From: Tetmemena sp. SeJ-2015
Taxonomy: Eukaryota; Ciliophora; Spirotrichea; Sporadotrichida; Oxytrichidae
DNA: 64,000 bases
Assembly (NCBI GenBank): GCA_027382625.1
Contig: JAJKFJ010021265.1
Location: forward strand, 1 to 64,000
Direction of reading: 5' to 3'
Shown: positions 11,224-22,281 of the stretch, piece by piece
Layout of the letters: each line of letters opens with the position of its first letter
Position numbering within the stretch: position 1 is the first letter of the stretch
Notes under the pieces: model-generated
Database searches by the model: none
What the model was told of the DNA's origin: nothing
The model's input: only the letters and a program-made list of their open reading frames with translations
Made by a program: the position numbers and the translations under genes

Positions 11224-12848
11224 ATGGCACTACCTGGGATAGTGGCTCTCTTTGCTTAGTTCTTCAACGAAGTCATCAACATAGTTTTCATAAGCTCCCT
11301 TAATGATCCTGTCTTGCTAGCTGGAGTTGGAATTGGGAATACCTTTATGAATACATTAGGAATACATTATTCAATTGGTCCTAAAATAAATTAGGAATGT
11401 CTATCTACTTTCACTATTTTAGTGATTCAAATCCTAATTATCTAGCTTATTTAAATAGATTGGGGGTAATGTGCCAGTGGGAACCTTCATGGCTTAAAGT
11501 TATGGGATGAGAAATATGCGTGAAGTGGGACATGCTATGAACTGAGCAAGAATTTTCAGTTGCTTCACTCTTGCATTTTCAATTACGATGATGGCTAACT
11601 CGGACTAAGTATTGAGACTGATTAGCATAGAGGAAGATGTAATTGAGCAAGCTCACTCTTACTTAATCGCACTGATTCCATTCATAATTTGTCATTGTCA
11701 GTTCGACATCACTCGAACACTACTCACCACAGTCAACAGCAACAGGATGATTATGTATGTGCAGATTGTTACTGGTATGATCCATATCACTTTGTGCTCT
11801 TTCTTAAATATCATTTTAAGATCCATAGTTGATTATTTAAATGATTTAGTTTAGTTCACCATATGTAGCTTGGAGCTGTAGGTGCAGCTCTTTCGACGTC
11901 ATTTTCAATGTTTTTGAACTTCTTAATCTGTAAATCCTTAAAATATTATCATTTATATTCACTTACCAATTAATTTTACTCTGTACGCTAAATATAGAGT
12001 GCCTATTCTTAAGGATGTATTTTTCTTTCCCACAAGTAAATGTATCCAGGGCCTTTCATCTTATGGCAAAGTGGGATTATCTAATATACTATGCTTTGAT
12101 TTTAAATTAAATCTGCAGCCTTGATGCAAGGCTCTTAATGTTGGGGTTAAGAAGCCATGACTATAATTGTGTCAATGATCTCTGTTATAGCTCTGGCCTC
12201 ACAGGTCATGATTTACAACATCTTTGATCTCTGCAGCTATATGAGCTTTGGCATACTCTTTGCTTCTAAATCCCTTATTGGCACTCAGATCGGTGCAGCA
12301 AATGTCTAAATTTAATATATGATAATCTCTGATGCCAAAAGCTATAGGAAAATTCTGAACTTCATATCTTTGACTTATGCAGGTCTGTCTTTTATAGCCA
12401 TGCTTTTGATGAAGCATGTAATGGCCTACTCATTCACTGATGTTTTGGAGATCAGGGAGACTATTCTTAGCAATGGGAACTATGCTGCTTTTGCAACTGC
12501 ACTGGTTGTCAATCAAAATGTGACTCAGGGGATAGTTATGGGCCTAGGAAAGTATAATCATATTCTCATTGCGATATAAAAAATAGTTTTATATTTTTAT
12601 ATTGTGTAGCACTTATCTAATCTAACTTCCACTGGCTTATGTGTTAGCCATAGAGTTAGAGTTGGGACTAAAAGGGAGTTTGGATTGGAGCGATAGTCTC
12701 CTATTTTATCATAAATGTGCATATATACTTCCTCATCTATCGCTGGTTTGACTGGCATAAAATAGTCCAAGATCTTTTAGATCAAAAGAAGGATAAAGAG
12801 GAAACTATTTAACTTATAGAGACAAAAGATCTGTAAATTAGTTTTTGA
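11224..12848 (+). CDS. MATE-family multidrug/toxin extrusion transporter
   Basis: MATE transporters are 12-helix secondary exporters of organic cations and drugs, driven by H+ or Na+. The predicted chain begins MALPGIVALFAQFFNEVINI. It carries the family pattern GGNVPVGTFMAQSYGMRN (first repeat), LGAVGAALSTSFSMFLNFL, and EAMTIIVSMISVIALASQV followed by SKSLIGTQIGAANV. It ends with helix GVWIGAIVSYFIINVHIYFLI and an acidic tail, stop TGA 12846-12848. Frame DKQRLIETLR continues upstream of this ATG, so the true start may be in an earlier segment. Four IESs with pointers were resolved. An in-frame TGA at 11543-11545 and a +1 shift in a GGG run near 12673 are unexplained. Confidence 0.85.
11379..11463 (+). 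other. IES in MATE gene, pointer ATTGG
   Basis: ATTGG at 11374-11378 and 11459-11463. Removing 85 bp joins HYSI to GGNVPVGTF in frame. Confidence 0.85.
11819..11853 (+). other. IES in MATE gene, pointer TTTA
   Basis: TTTA at 11815-11818 and 11850-11853. Removing 35 bp joins LNIIL to VHHMQLGAVGAAL in frame. Confidence 0.8.
12083..12114 (+). other. IES in MATE gene, pointer ATCT
   Basis: ATCT at 12079-12082 and 12111-12114. Removing 32 bp joins KVGLS to AALMQGSQCWGQEAM in frame. Confidence 0.8.
12578..12602 (+). other. IES in MATE gene, pointer ATAT
   Basis: ATAT at 12574-12577 and 12599-12602. Removing 25 bp joins YNHILIAI to LCSTYLIQLPLAYVLA in frame. Confidence 0.75.
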
Positions 12849-12966
12849 ATTTCAAAATATATATTCGCAAATCTCAAACTAAATTTGATAAGAAAAGGTT
12901 GATCTAGAAATACAAATTCAACTTATCCACCAATCGTCGTTGTTCTTAATCAGATCTTTAGTCTGT

Positions 12967-14133
12967 TCAATTATTGCATACAAATTAAATATCTTTTAAA
13001 GAAATGAAATGGTCGTTGTTTTAGATTTTTTAACTCAGGAACTTTTCTCCCTTAAGCTTGCTCTTAAGCAGCATGGAGAAGAATTTAACCTCATCGTCGC
13101 TGAGTTCAGGATGCCAAAAGTCCAATATCAAATTTATCCTTGTCTGTTCTCCATCATGCCATGCTTCGTGGTTAAAAGAGTCATCGAAAATGATGCTCTC
13201 ATCTTACTTCAGGTATTTTAGCTCATCACCCACTCTCATTCTTGCGCCTTCTACTCCTACCAAAGGCAGATGGACTCTCAGTTTCTTTCCTGTCGGGCCG
13301 TTGTGAGGAGTCACATGAGAACCTGGAGTGAGGGCGCTGAAGAAAGCATGGTAGTAGTTTCTAGGGGACAATACTTTTAATGATCTCCACTGTTTTAGGC
13401 ACTCTTGCGCAATTTTCCTCAAACTGGATATCACAATTTTTAAGAAGAAATATCCTAACTATAAATTAATCATGAAGGAAGAGATAGAATACATTCCAGG
13501 AGCCACTATCATTCCCGAGTGAGCCTATTTTATCTTCAGGAATATTTTTGGAGGCATAAGCAGGACTTCTGTATGGTTGGAAACCTTTCTCATTCCTTAA
13601 TTAGAGAAGCTCTTCCCTAATGATTGGAGCCGCCAGTTCAAGCTAATGAATCCACTCAAACTACTCTCTTTCCCACCAGCCCTTCAAAGACAAACCAGGT
13701 ACTAAGTCAGGGCAACCGAGCTGCCTAGGGTGGTACTTCTCAGGCATCCTTTGCCCATTTATTCTCATGAAAATTAAAAGAAGAAAGAATAAAAATCATG
13801 AAGAGCCACTCTCGAAGTCTGTCAACATTTTTGTTTAAGGGATTTCCGACCTTGTCTTTGATAAACTTTTTGCAAGCAAGCTTTGAAAAACTGTTGAGAT
13901 GATAGTCCTTTAGTAGCTCCTCAATCTTGGACCAGAGCTTTTACTCTTGCTCTGATAGTTTCTCCTCCTCATCCGATGATGATTAAAATATTTACACTTT
14001 CTGATTCCCCTTCATTATCTTTCTAAGTGTTCTGCTTTAGTTCAACCTGTGCTATAATTTCATCTCCTACTTTAGAATTAGGGTTTGAATTTTCATCTTG
14101 GACTATGGATCCCGCTTAATCTACACTTTCCAT
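12967..14133 (-). CDS. Aspartyl/asparaginyl beta-hydroxylase family protein
   Basis: A 2-oxoglutarate/Fe(II) dioxygenase of the AspH family, which hydroxylates Asp/Asn residues. The chain starts MESVDQAGSIVQDENSNPN (ATG 14131-14133) with an acidic Ser/Glu N-terminus. It then has PEKYHPRQLGCPDLVPGLSL and KGWWEREQFEWIHQLE, the double-stranded beta-helix core with metal His in SALTPGSHVTPHNGPTGKK and Arg in LRVHLPL, and the second His in IIFDDSFNHEAWHDGEQTR. It ends after DFWHPELSDDEVKFF. Both expected Fe-binding histidines and the 2-OG-binding basic residue are visible, so activity is plausible. No signal peptide or membrane anchor is seen. Three IESs were resolved. One apparent +1 shift in a CCCC run near 13370 interrupts VPRNYYHAFF. 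Stop TGA 12967-12969. Confidence 0.9.
13434..13472 (-). other. IES in beta-hydroxylase gene, pointer TGAT
   Basis: ATCA on + strand at 13430-13433 and 13469-13472. Excision of 39 bp joins FYLFLHD to IQFEENCARVPKTVE in frame. Confidence 0.8.
13772..13802 (-). other. IES in beta-hydroxylase gene, pointer TTCATGA
   Basis: TCATGAA on + strand at 13765-13771 and 13796-13802. Excision of 31 bp joins LREWLFM to RINGQRMPEKYHP in frame. Confidence 0.85.
13985..14006 (-). other. IES in beta-hydroxylase gene, pointer AATCA
   Basis: TGATT on + strand at 13980-13984 and 14002-14006. Excision of 22 bp joins DNEGES to SSDEEEKLSEQE in frame. This is the shortest IES resolved here. Confidence 0.8.
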
Positions 14134-14475
14134 TTTAAATTTAAATTACTCTAGATTTTAAAGTACTATTGTTATAAATTCACTTTAAAATAAATAAATC
14201 ACTCTTGTAATAACTCACTCACAGATCCACTCAATCGTCAAATTTAATTTTCTCTAAGGAACTGATTAAAACAAAAGCGAGATATAATAATTTCTTTTAT
14301 GATTAAGCCACTCCATTGAACATTCTTTGAATTTAAGCCGTCTGCAAATAACTGAGCGAATTAAAAACAAAAATGAAAGAGAATATATTTTGTGTGTTAA
14401 ATTCCCTAAAATTGCCAATCAGTCCTTGCTTCTCTTGCTCTTAATTTATCTTCCTGGTCTCTTCATATGCCTACA

Positions 14476-16368
14476 TCATAAAGAATGCCATGAATTAAAA
14501 AAAAATATTTAATTTATAACTAACACTTAAAAGATATCAAGAAACATATAAGTTTCCCTTTATATTTCTAAGAATTTGGCTGAGTTCTCAACCTCAAGCT
14601 ACTCCACAGGAAGCATCTTGTTAATAATTTCATAGGAGACTTGTGACTAGTTTCCTTGTCCCATCTGGCTGATGATCTTATCCTTTCTAGTTGAGTAGTT
14701 CCTCTGCGCCAGCTAGTATCTCTCTATTGCAAAATCCACCTTCTGCTAAGAACCCCTCTGAGCACTGGTGCATACTTTTGATTATATTTGAGGAATCTGA
14801 AGAACTTTTAGAAGTTTTCTGCTTGCTGTTGGAGTTGGAAGCCTTCTGTCAAAAACATTTTTGAGAGGTGGGCAAAACACTCCAGCTGCTGCACACTATT
14901 GCTTCCGTGGAATTGGGATATGCGCACAAACACATCTTGAAACTTGAAATAAAGCTGGGAGGGGGCTTCACACTTTACTACAAACTCATCACAAAGTGCA
15001 AATATGTTGGCTAGTGAAGATTGCATACCCTCTGCATACGCTAGCATGTTAAATCCAAGTATTTCGTTAGTTTGCGTCAAATTAAAAATTATATAAGCTT
15101 ATTATAAAATATATAAATATTTCCGAAATAAATTAAAATAAACTTTGAAGATTACAAAAGCAAAATCTTTTTCACCTTATTACATATAAGCGAAGTTTAA
15201 CCATTCATTACTTTTAGATTATTCCTTTCCCATGATTAAATCAAGTATATTTATACTCTTTATAAATTTATTATAAGATGTTTTAACTTTGGTCAAATAA
15301 ATTTTGTCGGAAAGGTCACTTAAATCTGATAGCTTGGGCTTTAATATATTTCTCTCCTTGAGAAGATATTATTCCTCATTCTTAAGTTTGTCTATGAAGG
15401 TTTTAGGGTTTGCGTGCTTTATCATAAGAAATTCAACTAGCTGCTGAGATGTACAAAGTAGCCTATGTTTACAAAGTGAAGTTATGAATCTCTCTATGTA
15501 TTTTAATCTTCAGATAGAAAATTAATATAATGCTTTATCATCTTTTAATCTCTTGGCTATAGATTTATCAGTGAACTTAGACTCTGGCTTGGCAGGAAGT
15601 GGTGGGATAATATGATGAGGGAACCACAGCTAAAACAGTCTGCGGAGCAAGAACACATCACTCTCCATCCTTGTGACTTCCCAGTTCAAGGGAGAGCAAG
15701 AGATGTTAACTTGTAGTTGATTCCCCTTAATGAAGAGGAACTCAGTCACGCTTATGACTTTTGGTGAATGCACCTTTATCTTAATCTTGATTTGGTATTT
15801 GTTTAAGATAGTTGGCTACCTCTGCATCACGTTTATAAAATGCTATGGTCGCTGCTGCTACAGCATTTACTGCTGCTGTTACTACTATTGTTATTGCTGA
15901 ATAATTTCTGAAGGTATTTCAGGTGGCTTCCTGGTCTGACCCATTACCTAGCCGTGAGGAGTCTATTGATTAATTAAGAGAAAGGAGATTATGAAGTTTA
16001 CTTACTGATTTTGCACTTCCGAATAAGTTACCCAAGTTCTTTGGTTTTGAGGCCTTCTTATGTTCCTCTTGCTGCAAGAATTTAGCCAACTGCATATCGT
16101 TATACTCGTTGAAGTAGCACTCTAGCTGCTCATAGGATAACTCCTCAATATTAAAACCATTCGCTAAATCTATTAAACTAATTCAAGATTGTACCTTTGC
16201 TATAGCCAGAATGAGTTTATAAATATGATGAGAGTAAAAGTTTATTTAAAGAAATAACTCTGAGGAAGGAACGAAATCTGAATACTCATAGCCATTAGAA
16301 GCGATCACCTTCTAAATTCTCTCTATAATTTCTTATGGCTATTCAAGCTCGTTTTCTTCTGATATCAT
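14476..16368 (-). CDS. PX-domain sorting-nexin-like protein
   Basis: Sorting nexins bind phosphoinositides through a PX domain, and many use a BAR-type helical domain in endosomal retrieval. The chain starts MISEENELEQPQEIIERIQK (ATG 16366-16368), then has LSYEQLECYFNEYNDMQLAKF and a Gln tract of about nine. The PX-like region contains ITKV-type strands, VTRMESDVFLLRRLFQLWF and the PX hallmark IIPPLPAK, followed by LKYIERFITSLCKHRLL..SQQLVEFL. A long helical part follows (LKNEEQYLLKERNI..ANIFALCDEF..), ending in KVDFAIERYQLAQRNY, consistent with a BAR-like coiled coil. One intron (about 15963-16005) and two IESs are seen. A 1-nt shift in a G-run near 14750 precedes the last part. The final AT-rich codons before TGA 14476-14478 may not be genuine. 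Confidence 0.75.
15510..15551 (-). other. IES in PX gene, 9-bp pointer AGATTAAAA
   Basis: TTTTAATCT on + strand at 15501-15509 and 15543-15551. Excision of 42 bp joins KSIAKRLK to YIERFITSLC in frame. It is the longest ordinary IES pointer resolved. Confidence 0.85.
16167..16202 (-). other. IES in PX gene, pointer TAGC
   Basis: GCTA on + strand at 16163-16166 and 16199-16202. Excision of 36 bp removes an in-frame TGA and joins LILAIA to NGFNIEELSYEQ. Confidence 0.75.
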
Positions 16369-17197
16369 TTATTATAAATACGATTGTATTTAAATCTTAA
16401 ATTTAAAAATAAAGAGTGGAGGAGTTACTTAGATTGAGATAGGAATCTCGATTAATACTTTGATAAATCTCAGACCAACATTAGCTAATGTTATTTCGAT
16501 CAAATTGGTTTATTAAATTTTAAAATGCTTATTTTAAAGTATAATGATAATGAAAATAAAAAAAAAGGATAAAATCAAAATTTTTAATAAGATTGTGAGT
16601 AATAAATCTTTTGTATTGATTACTCTTACAAATAATTAGTCTGCATGTATTTTTTCTTCGAGTTACAATCTTTATCAATTATTTATAATTCATATAAATT
16701 GAGTAGAGTCAATTCTTCCATTTTATTTTTTATTTACACTTTGCTTTCTATGTGAATTTAAACTCATTTTAAAAGGCAGCTTTCTTTTAGTGAAAGATCC
16801 CGAATTTGAAACTTAAGGAAAGAGAATATAAATTTTCCAATACTTAAGTCATTTATTTAATTTATCTCTTAATTTTTGACTGAAAAGTTAAAAAATTGAT
16901 TTCAAGTATGGATCTAAAGAATGCATGATATCTCAGAATATTAATTTAAATTAAATTTTCAGCTATAATGTTAAACTTCTCTTTGCTGATTCTCATGATC
17001 TTCTTCTAACTGAGGATTGAGATTTTATTCTTGCTAAATTTCATTATCTTCTAATATGCTTCTCTCCATTTCTGTATAAATCAGATATACTTTATCTTAC
17101 TTTAACTTTTCTTTTAGTCAAAAATGATATCCCTTATCTATATCAACACGTACTACTAGTTTAAAGTTCATTAATTATCAGAAAATAATTATTATCG
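16369..17197. other. AT-rich intergenic spacer
   Basis: About 830 bp between the start of the PX gene and the stop of the next - strand gene. Nothing recognisable apart from poly-A/T runs; it must contain the PX gene promoter. Confidence 0.5.
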
Positions 17198-20100
17198 TCA
17201 TAATTCCACACGAGCTATCTCCTCTTCAACCTGCTGATACCTCTTCATGCTCTTAGATTTGCTGGACTCAGCTGATATCTACCCCAATCTGGAAAATCTT
17301 TTAGCAGCAGCACTCCTTTAATTGTGAATGAGTTGCGCACTGCTGAGACTTATATTGCTTGCATGCTAGTCCTAACTCATTTAAAGCAAACTGTTCATAG
17401 CTCCGAGAGCACTTGCGCCACCCTAACCTCCAAACATGCTTGTATTGTTTCTATCGCTCATCTAGAAAACGCTTTGGTTTTAATCTACGATGTTGAAATC
17501 ATTAGGAGTGTGGGGGATTTGAGTCTTAATGGAGTCCTCAATAAATAATGCTTGAGAGTGTAGAATTTATTAGAAGGTGTCTATCTGTGAGAGAAACTCC
17601 TTGTTCAGCTCTCTCAAAGCTAATTCATTTGTGATTAGTTCTGCTATTTCATTCTTTGTATTCCAATCAACTTACTCTCCTACACTTTGCCTTCGAATTA
17701 ATTGGAGATGACCTTCTCATTGAAAGGAGTGAAAAGGAAGTTTGAGTCAAATACTTGAGAGTCATCTCGACTTTCATTCTCATCTTAAATTATCTAGTAG
17801 GTTGAACTCTTTTGATTATGCAATTTGAGAGGAGATCTGTCTGAGTCAATGAACTGAATTAGTTCATTGTTCTCAACCTGGTTCAGAATAGCACTTATTT
17901 GCTGAGCTTTACCCTAGCTCTGATTTCTTAACTGCACCTTACTTAGTGTGAAGAGTCTCTAATCAGAGTTTGACTTGATCAACTGCTTTGGTTAGAGTCC
18001 AGCCAGATCTTACTCCATAACTGAGTTTTAATACCTTAAGTCTCCTCCCTTGGATCTCTTTCTAATGTCATTTTGTAAACTCAGATTTTCAAGCTAAAGC
18101 ATTTCTAGCTTCCCCTCTAGATTGGCTATCTTATCCTTGTATCGCTTAGTTTTGCCTCCTGCACCCTAGCTACCTGATCTTCTATCAGCTAAATTTCTGC
18201 TAAAATCCACAGATTGGTCAATAAAAAAAGAACTTTTGAATAAGAAGAAAAATAAAGTTTTGGCTCTCATCTATCATACTCAACTTTCTATCAATCTCAT
18301 TCATACCTACATCTTCTCCAAGAATGTCTTCTTTCTCCAGATTGAAGATTTCAACCTCCAAGAATTTCAATTTCTTGGAGACACTCTCCCTTTCCTCTTT
18401 GCTTAATTTTATGAAGCTCTAAATTTGGCTGGGGTTCTTTTGACTAAGAGAATCATCCAAGAATTTCTATGCTATAATGAGCTAATTCTGCAAATCCTTT
18501 TTGGCTTGCAATAGTTAAGAGGATAGGCTACTGTTTTTAATTTCTAAATTTTATAATTTCTGATTGAAGTTATTCATTACCTCTCCTATTTCATGGCCAA
18601 ATAGAGTTTAAATAAGTAATCGTTACTAATCTGAAAGTATATTTTTGGAGTTATTTTTCAAATCCTTAGAGTAGAATTATGGATATCTACTGGAAAGTTT
18701 TCTAAATGTTCTGGTCAGTTGTTGCTCTTCTCAGGATATCTATTTCATCCTCAAGCTAACTCAATTTTAAACTCAAGTCTGTGTTAAAATTATGCAAATA
18801 AAGTACAATTATAAGCTAAAATGTTTTCTTTTTCAGTAGATTTTATCTTCTTATTCGATGAATCAAACTTTCTGTCAAAGTCTAAATCAAGAGATGAGAT
18901 TTTCTAATCCATTTATTCTATGATACGCTGAGCTTCTTCTACTTCGTTTTTCAGTTTTTATTTAAGCTCCTCTTAGAAATTTTCGATAAATGTCTAAGCT
19001 TTTCCAGCCTTTCTCTAATAGATACTTATGAGGTGAATTACTTCATTGTAAAAATATATTCTAATATAAACTTCATTGTTGCTTTTAGATTAACTTATTT
19101 TTGATATAGCTGGCTTTAAATCAGTTACTGATTTCTGTAAAGCTACATATGCTTTCTTGAATGACTGTCTTAATTTTACTATGAGCTAAGTAGTGATATC
19201 GCTAAAACTTTTGCTTTTCGAAACCATAGAGCTATTTAAGCTTTAAACTGTGCTTTAAGAGCTCTCCTTAATCTGAGCTTTGAGTTTGACATTCGTTGTT
19301 TAGAGCTTCTGTATCATTCCCTTCAATACATCATTATCTTTCTGGATTTATACTGTCTTCCTCTCTTGGTTTTTACTCAAGCTCTAAACGCTCAGTTCTA
19401 GCTCCCTTACCTTTTTTTGACTTTACTTTAGCTCCAACTCTGCCTTACTTAACTTTGAGTTAAGTTTTATCTTCTCTTTTTCATCAACAGATTTGAGCTG
19501 GGTGTCTTTAAACTGTGAATAGACATTACTCATAGAATAACTCTCTCCCAAGAACTCGTAAAGCTTCTTCTAAGGTACTTCCTAATGGCGATGCAACCTT
19601 ATAAACTCTTAGTATTATAATCCTGTATCATTCCCTATATCTCTTAAAGTTTCCTCTCTAGGTAATCTTGCTTGAATACATTCGCATTTAATTTAGAACT
19701 CTCATTTTGAAGGTACTTATCCAGCTTCATCTTTAAATTTTTGCTATCATTATCCCTGTTTAAGGTAACAACATCCTTAAAGAAGGAGAGGCAGTCCAAT
19801 TGATATTTGATACATTTTATGACTATTTCCTCGTTCTCCCGAAGCAAGTTTATTATTTGAGTTTGATCCTAGAATTTTTAAGCTTCGCCTAAGTTCTATT
19901 GAAGAGTCTCTAAAGTATGATGAAGATCGTTATTCAAAGCTAAAGACCGCTTAAAGTGCTACTCATATTCGAGCTTCTCTGATTGTGTAAGTAGATATGC
20001 TTGCTTCAATTTCTCAATCTTGCTGTCCTGTTTTACTATCTAGTCTTCCATAGCTGTGAATAAGATGCTCTTCTGCTTTGATTTAAGACCTAAATACTCT

Positions 20101-21330
20101 TTAAAATAAGTAAATGCAATTAAACTAGGACTCTTCCTCTGTGTATGTACCTTTCTCATTGTTAGCTTATGTTTGCTATTTCAATTCGTTATCCTCAGGT
20201 TCATCTATGTTCTATTAAATGTCACTTGCCTTGTGAATATGCTTTTTCTTCATGTAAGGGAAGCCAATTGAGCTTGAGTCAAAGGGGACACCGTTTGATG
20301 TGTGGCTCGGAAGTCTTTAATTCCTATTAGGGGTTCCATCCCCTATAAAGAGGACTCCTTTTGTTTATTCTCTATTTGGTGAGTTACTCGTAGAGCCTAC
20401 TGCGCTTTGAATTTTGAGAGTTAACTCCATTAGAACGCAATCTATTTCGATTAGTTTGATTCCCTGATATAGGCTTCCTCACTATCTGCACTTGGTATTT
20501 TGGTCTTGAGGAATCGAAGTTACTTCCTGAGACTTAAGTTATAATACATTAGTTTCTTTCAAAGAAGATAAATATTATAGCTACCTAAAATCCTATGACG
20601 CTAAAGATGTCTCATGAAGCGTATTTAATGGATTCCTTCGATCAACAGTTTGATTTATGCCAAGTTTATTGTGAAATCCTATTGCCAGAGTGGGATGATT
20701 TTGCAGATTAAACTAGTTCACATCATTTTAAGAAGTTGATCGATTTAAAGAGTTATCCTCCGCTGCCCTTCTTTCAGAAATTTTAAAACTGCTTCTCTCG
20801 ACTCCATTCATTTATCTACTATTCTTAGGGAGAGGACTCACTTGTGGAAAATTGCTGGAGGATTGCGAAAACATTAAATTCTTCTAAGTTTGAGCGCTCA
20901 AGCTTTAGGGGAAACTTTGCAGAATTTGCTGTTATTGCTGAATTGAGTAAGTCGTTTCAGTATTTTAAAGACCTTCTCTTTATTCCGTATGCAGTGCAGA
21001 GATGGATTCGTTACTCTTCTTCCTCTTAAAAACTGAGAGTGCAGTTGGATTAATCGCCTCTGAAAGTATAATTGAAAAAATAACTCTTACTTCTTTCAGT
21101 CTTGAGAGTGTATTAATTATCTACTGGCTGAGAAACTTAGTTTTTCATGTTTAGAGCTTTGAAATTGGGACTTGCGAAATCATATCGGGAGGATAGTTAC
21201 GGCTAAGAAGATTCTAAAAGATTTGATATTAAAGTCTTTTACTCATAAAGAATTTGGCCTTATTTGCTGATCCATCTTCACTCTCGTCAGTGATAGTCTT
21301 AAAGTAAGTTCCTTCTGTTTGATCTGTCAT
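17198..21330 (-). CDS. Long coiled-coil protein with low-complexity N-terminus
   Basis: Unrecognised cytoskeletal-type protein. The likely start is MTDQTEGTYFKTITDESED (ATG 21328-21330). A 1-nt shift then leads to MKNQVSQPVDNQYTLKTER and a phase-1 intron (GTAAGAG..TTTCAG, about 21060-21090). Next come Gln/Ser/Asn-rich blocks (SIQQQQQILQSFPQSL, NSLNRSTSQNDVNQFNLQN). From about 20100 downward it is heptad-rich coiled coil: KIEKLKQAYLLTQSEKLEYE, KAELELKQSQKKVRELEL, EEAQRIIEQMDQKISSLDLD. The C-terminus is RSAAAKRFSRLGQISAESS..MKRYQQVEEEIARVEL, stop TGA 17198-17200. TAA/TAG glutamines are very frequent. Several -1 shifts occur in A-runs (near 20420 and 20505), and unresolved IESs likely remain in the middle. 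No motor or other enzymatic domain is visible. A basal-body, cortical or scaffold role is only a guess. Confidence 0.7.
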
Positions 21331-22281
21331 TTATTAGATTTATGAGTTATAATAAAACTTAATTATCAGTCAGATCACGTTTTTGCTATCTTACTTAAAA
21401 AATATTAGGCATGAGTTAGTTATAGATTTGTCTGTAAATTTATTACATTTGAAAACTACACCAACAAAAGATATACTTTGTTCTTTTATCAGTTACTTCT
21501 TTTAATAAATCGTAATTTTATTATAGACCTTGTATTTATTTTAATTCAATTTATAATGTTTTCTGCGAATATTTTTTAGCTGATGGAGAAAATAAGGACT
21601 TATTTATGATAATATTTGCAAGGAATTAGTGGTGAGAGTGCTTGAGTCTATTATTAGATTGGGGAGTGGTGAGGCAAGATTTAGGAGATGGGGGCTCTTC
21701 AGTCATTTAGTTATTATGTACTTACAAAGTGAGCCTCACCCGATAAAATCTCTTCAAATCTCTATACACTGCGAAAAGTGAGTAATCCATCATTGAATCA
21801 AGCTCACTCTACCATTTTAACTGTTTAGAACTGCAGTTCCAAATTTCTGGTTTTCTAAATAGCATCGCTGTGAAGCCTCTATTGTGCTAGAAGTAAAGAC
21901 AGGTCAATCTTAGGTTAACCTAATAAAGAGAAGCTGGCAAGTAATTTTGGCTTGATAAAGGGGAGGAATTAAAATTTATGAAGAGTAAAAACGATTGAGC
22001 TAAAGTTATTAAGCGAATTAAGGTGCTAAATTAATTTAACGATTTGATATATATATCTTTCACTCAGGTGTCGGGTTATTACCTCGATTGAGCTAGCGGC
22101 AGTTAGTATATAGGCAGGAGGGAGCATAAATCTTAATTTACTCATCTGAACTGATTCATCAAAGCTGAAAAATCTGCTTTTTCTTCAATCTCAGAATCTT
22201 CTCTCAGACAGACTTATCTCGCTAAGGGAAGCAGCAGTCGACTTTTTTCTAACTATTTTTTCTAGATTCTCCCAGTTTGTC
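21331..22281 (-). other. Spacer with a possible short exon (MLFRKPEIWN...)
   Basis: Mostly AT-rich. A less AT-rich - strand stretch from ATG 21863-21865 reads MLFRKPEIWNCSSKQLKW..MMDYSLFAVYRDLKRFYRV and then meets a GTAAGT, as if at an intron. The frame stays open beyond it, but in AT-rich sequence. It could be a small gene or an isolated segment; no family is recognised. Confidence 0.25.

Noticed and set aside
13009..13306. Two overlapping + strand ORFs
   Set aside because: Antisense shadows of the conserved beta-hydroxylase catalytic core.
20607..21130. + strand open frame of about 175 codons
   Set aside because: The - strand reads a Gln/Ser/Asn-rich N-terminus continuous with the coiled-coil gene and a good GT-AG intron, which explains the composition better.
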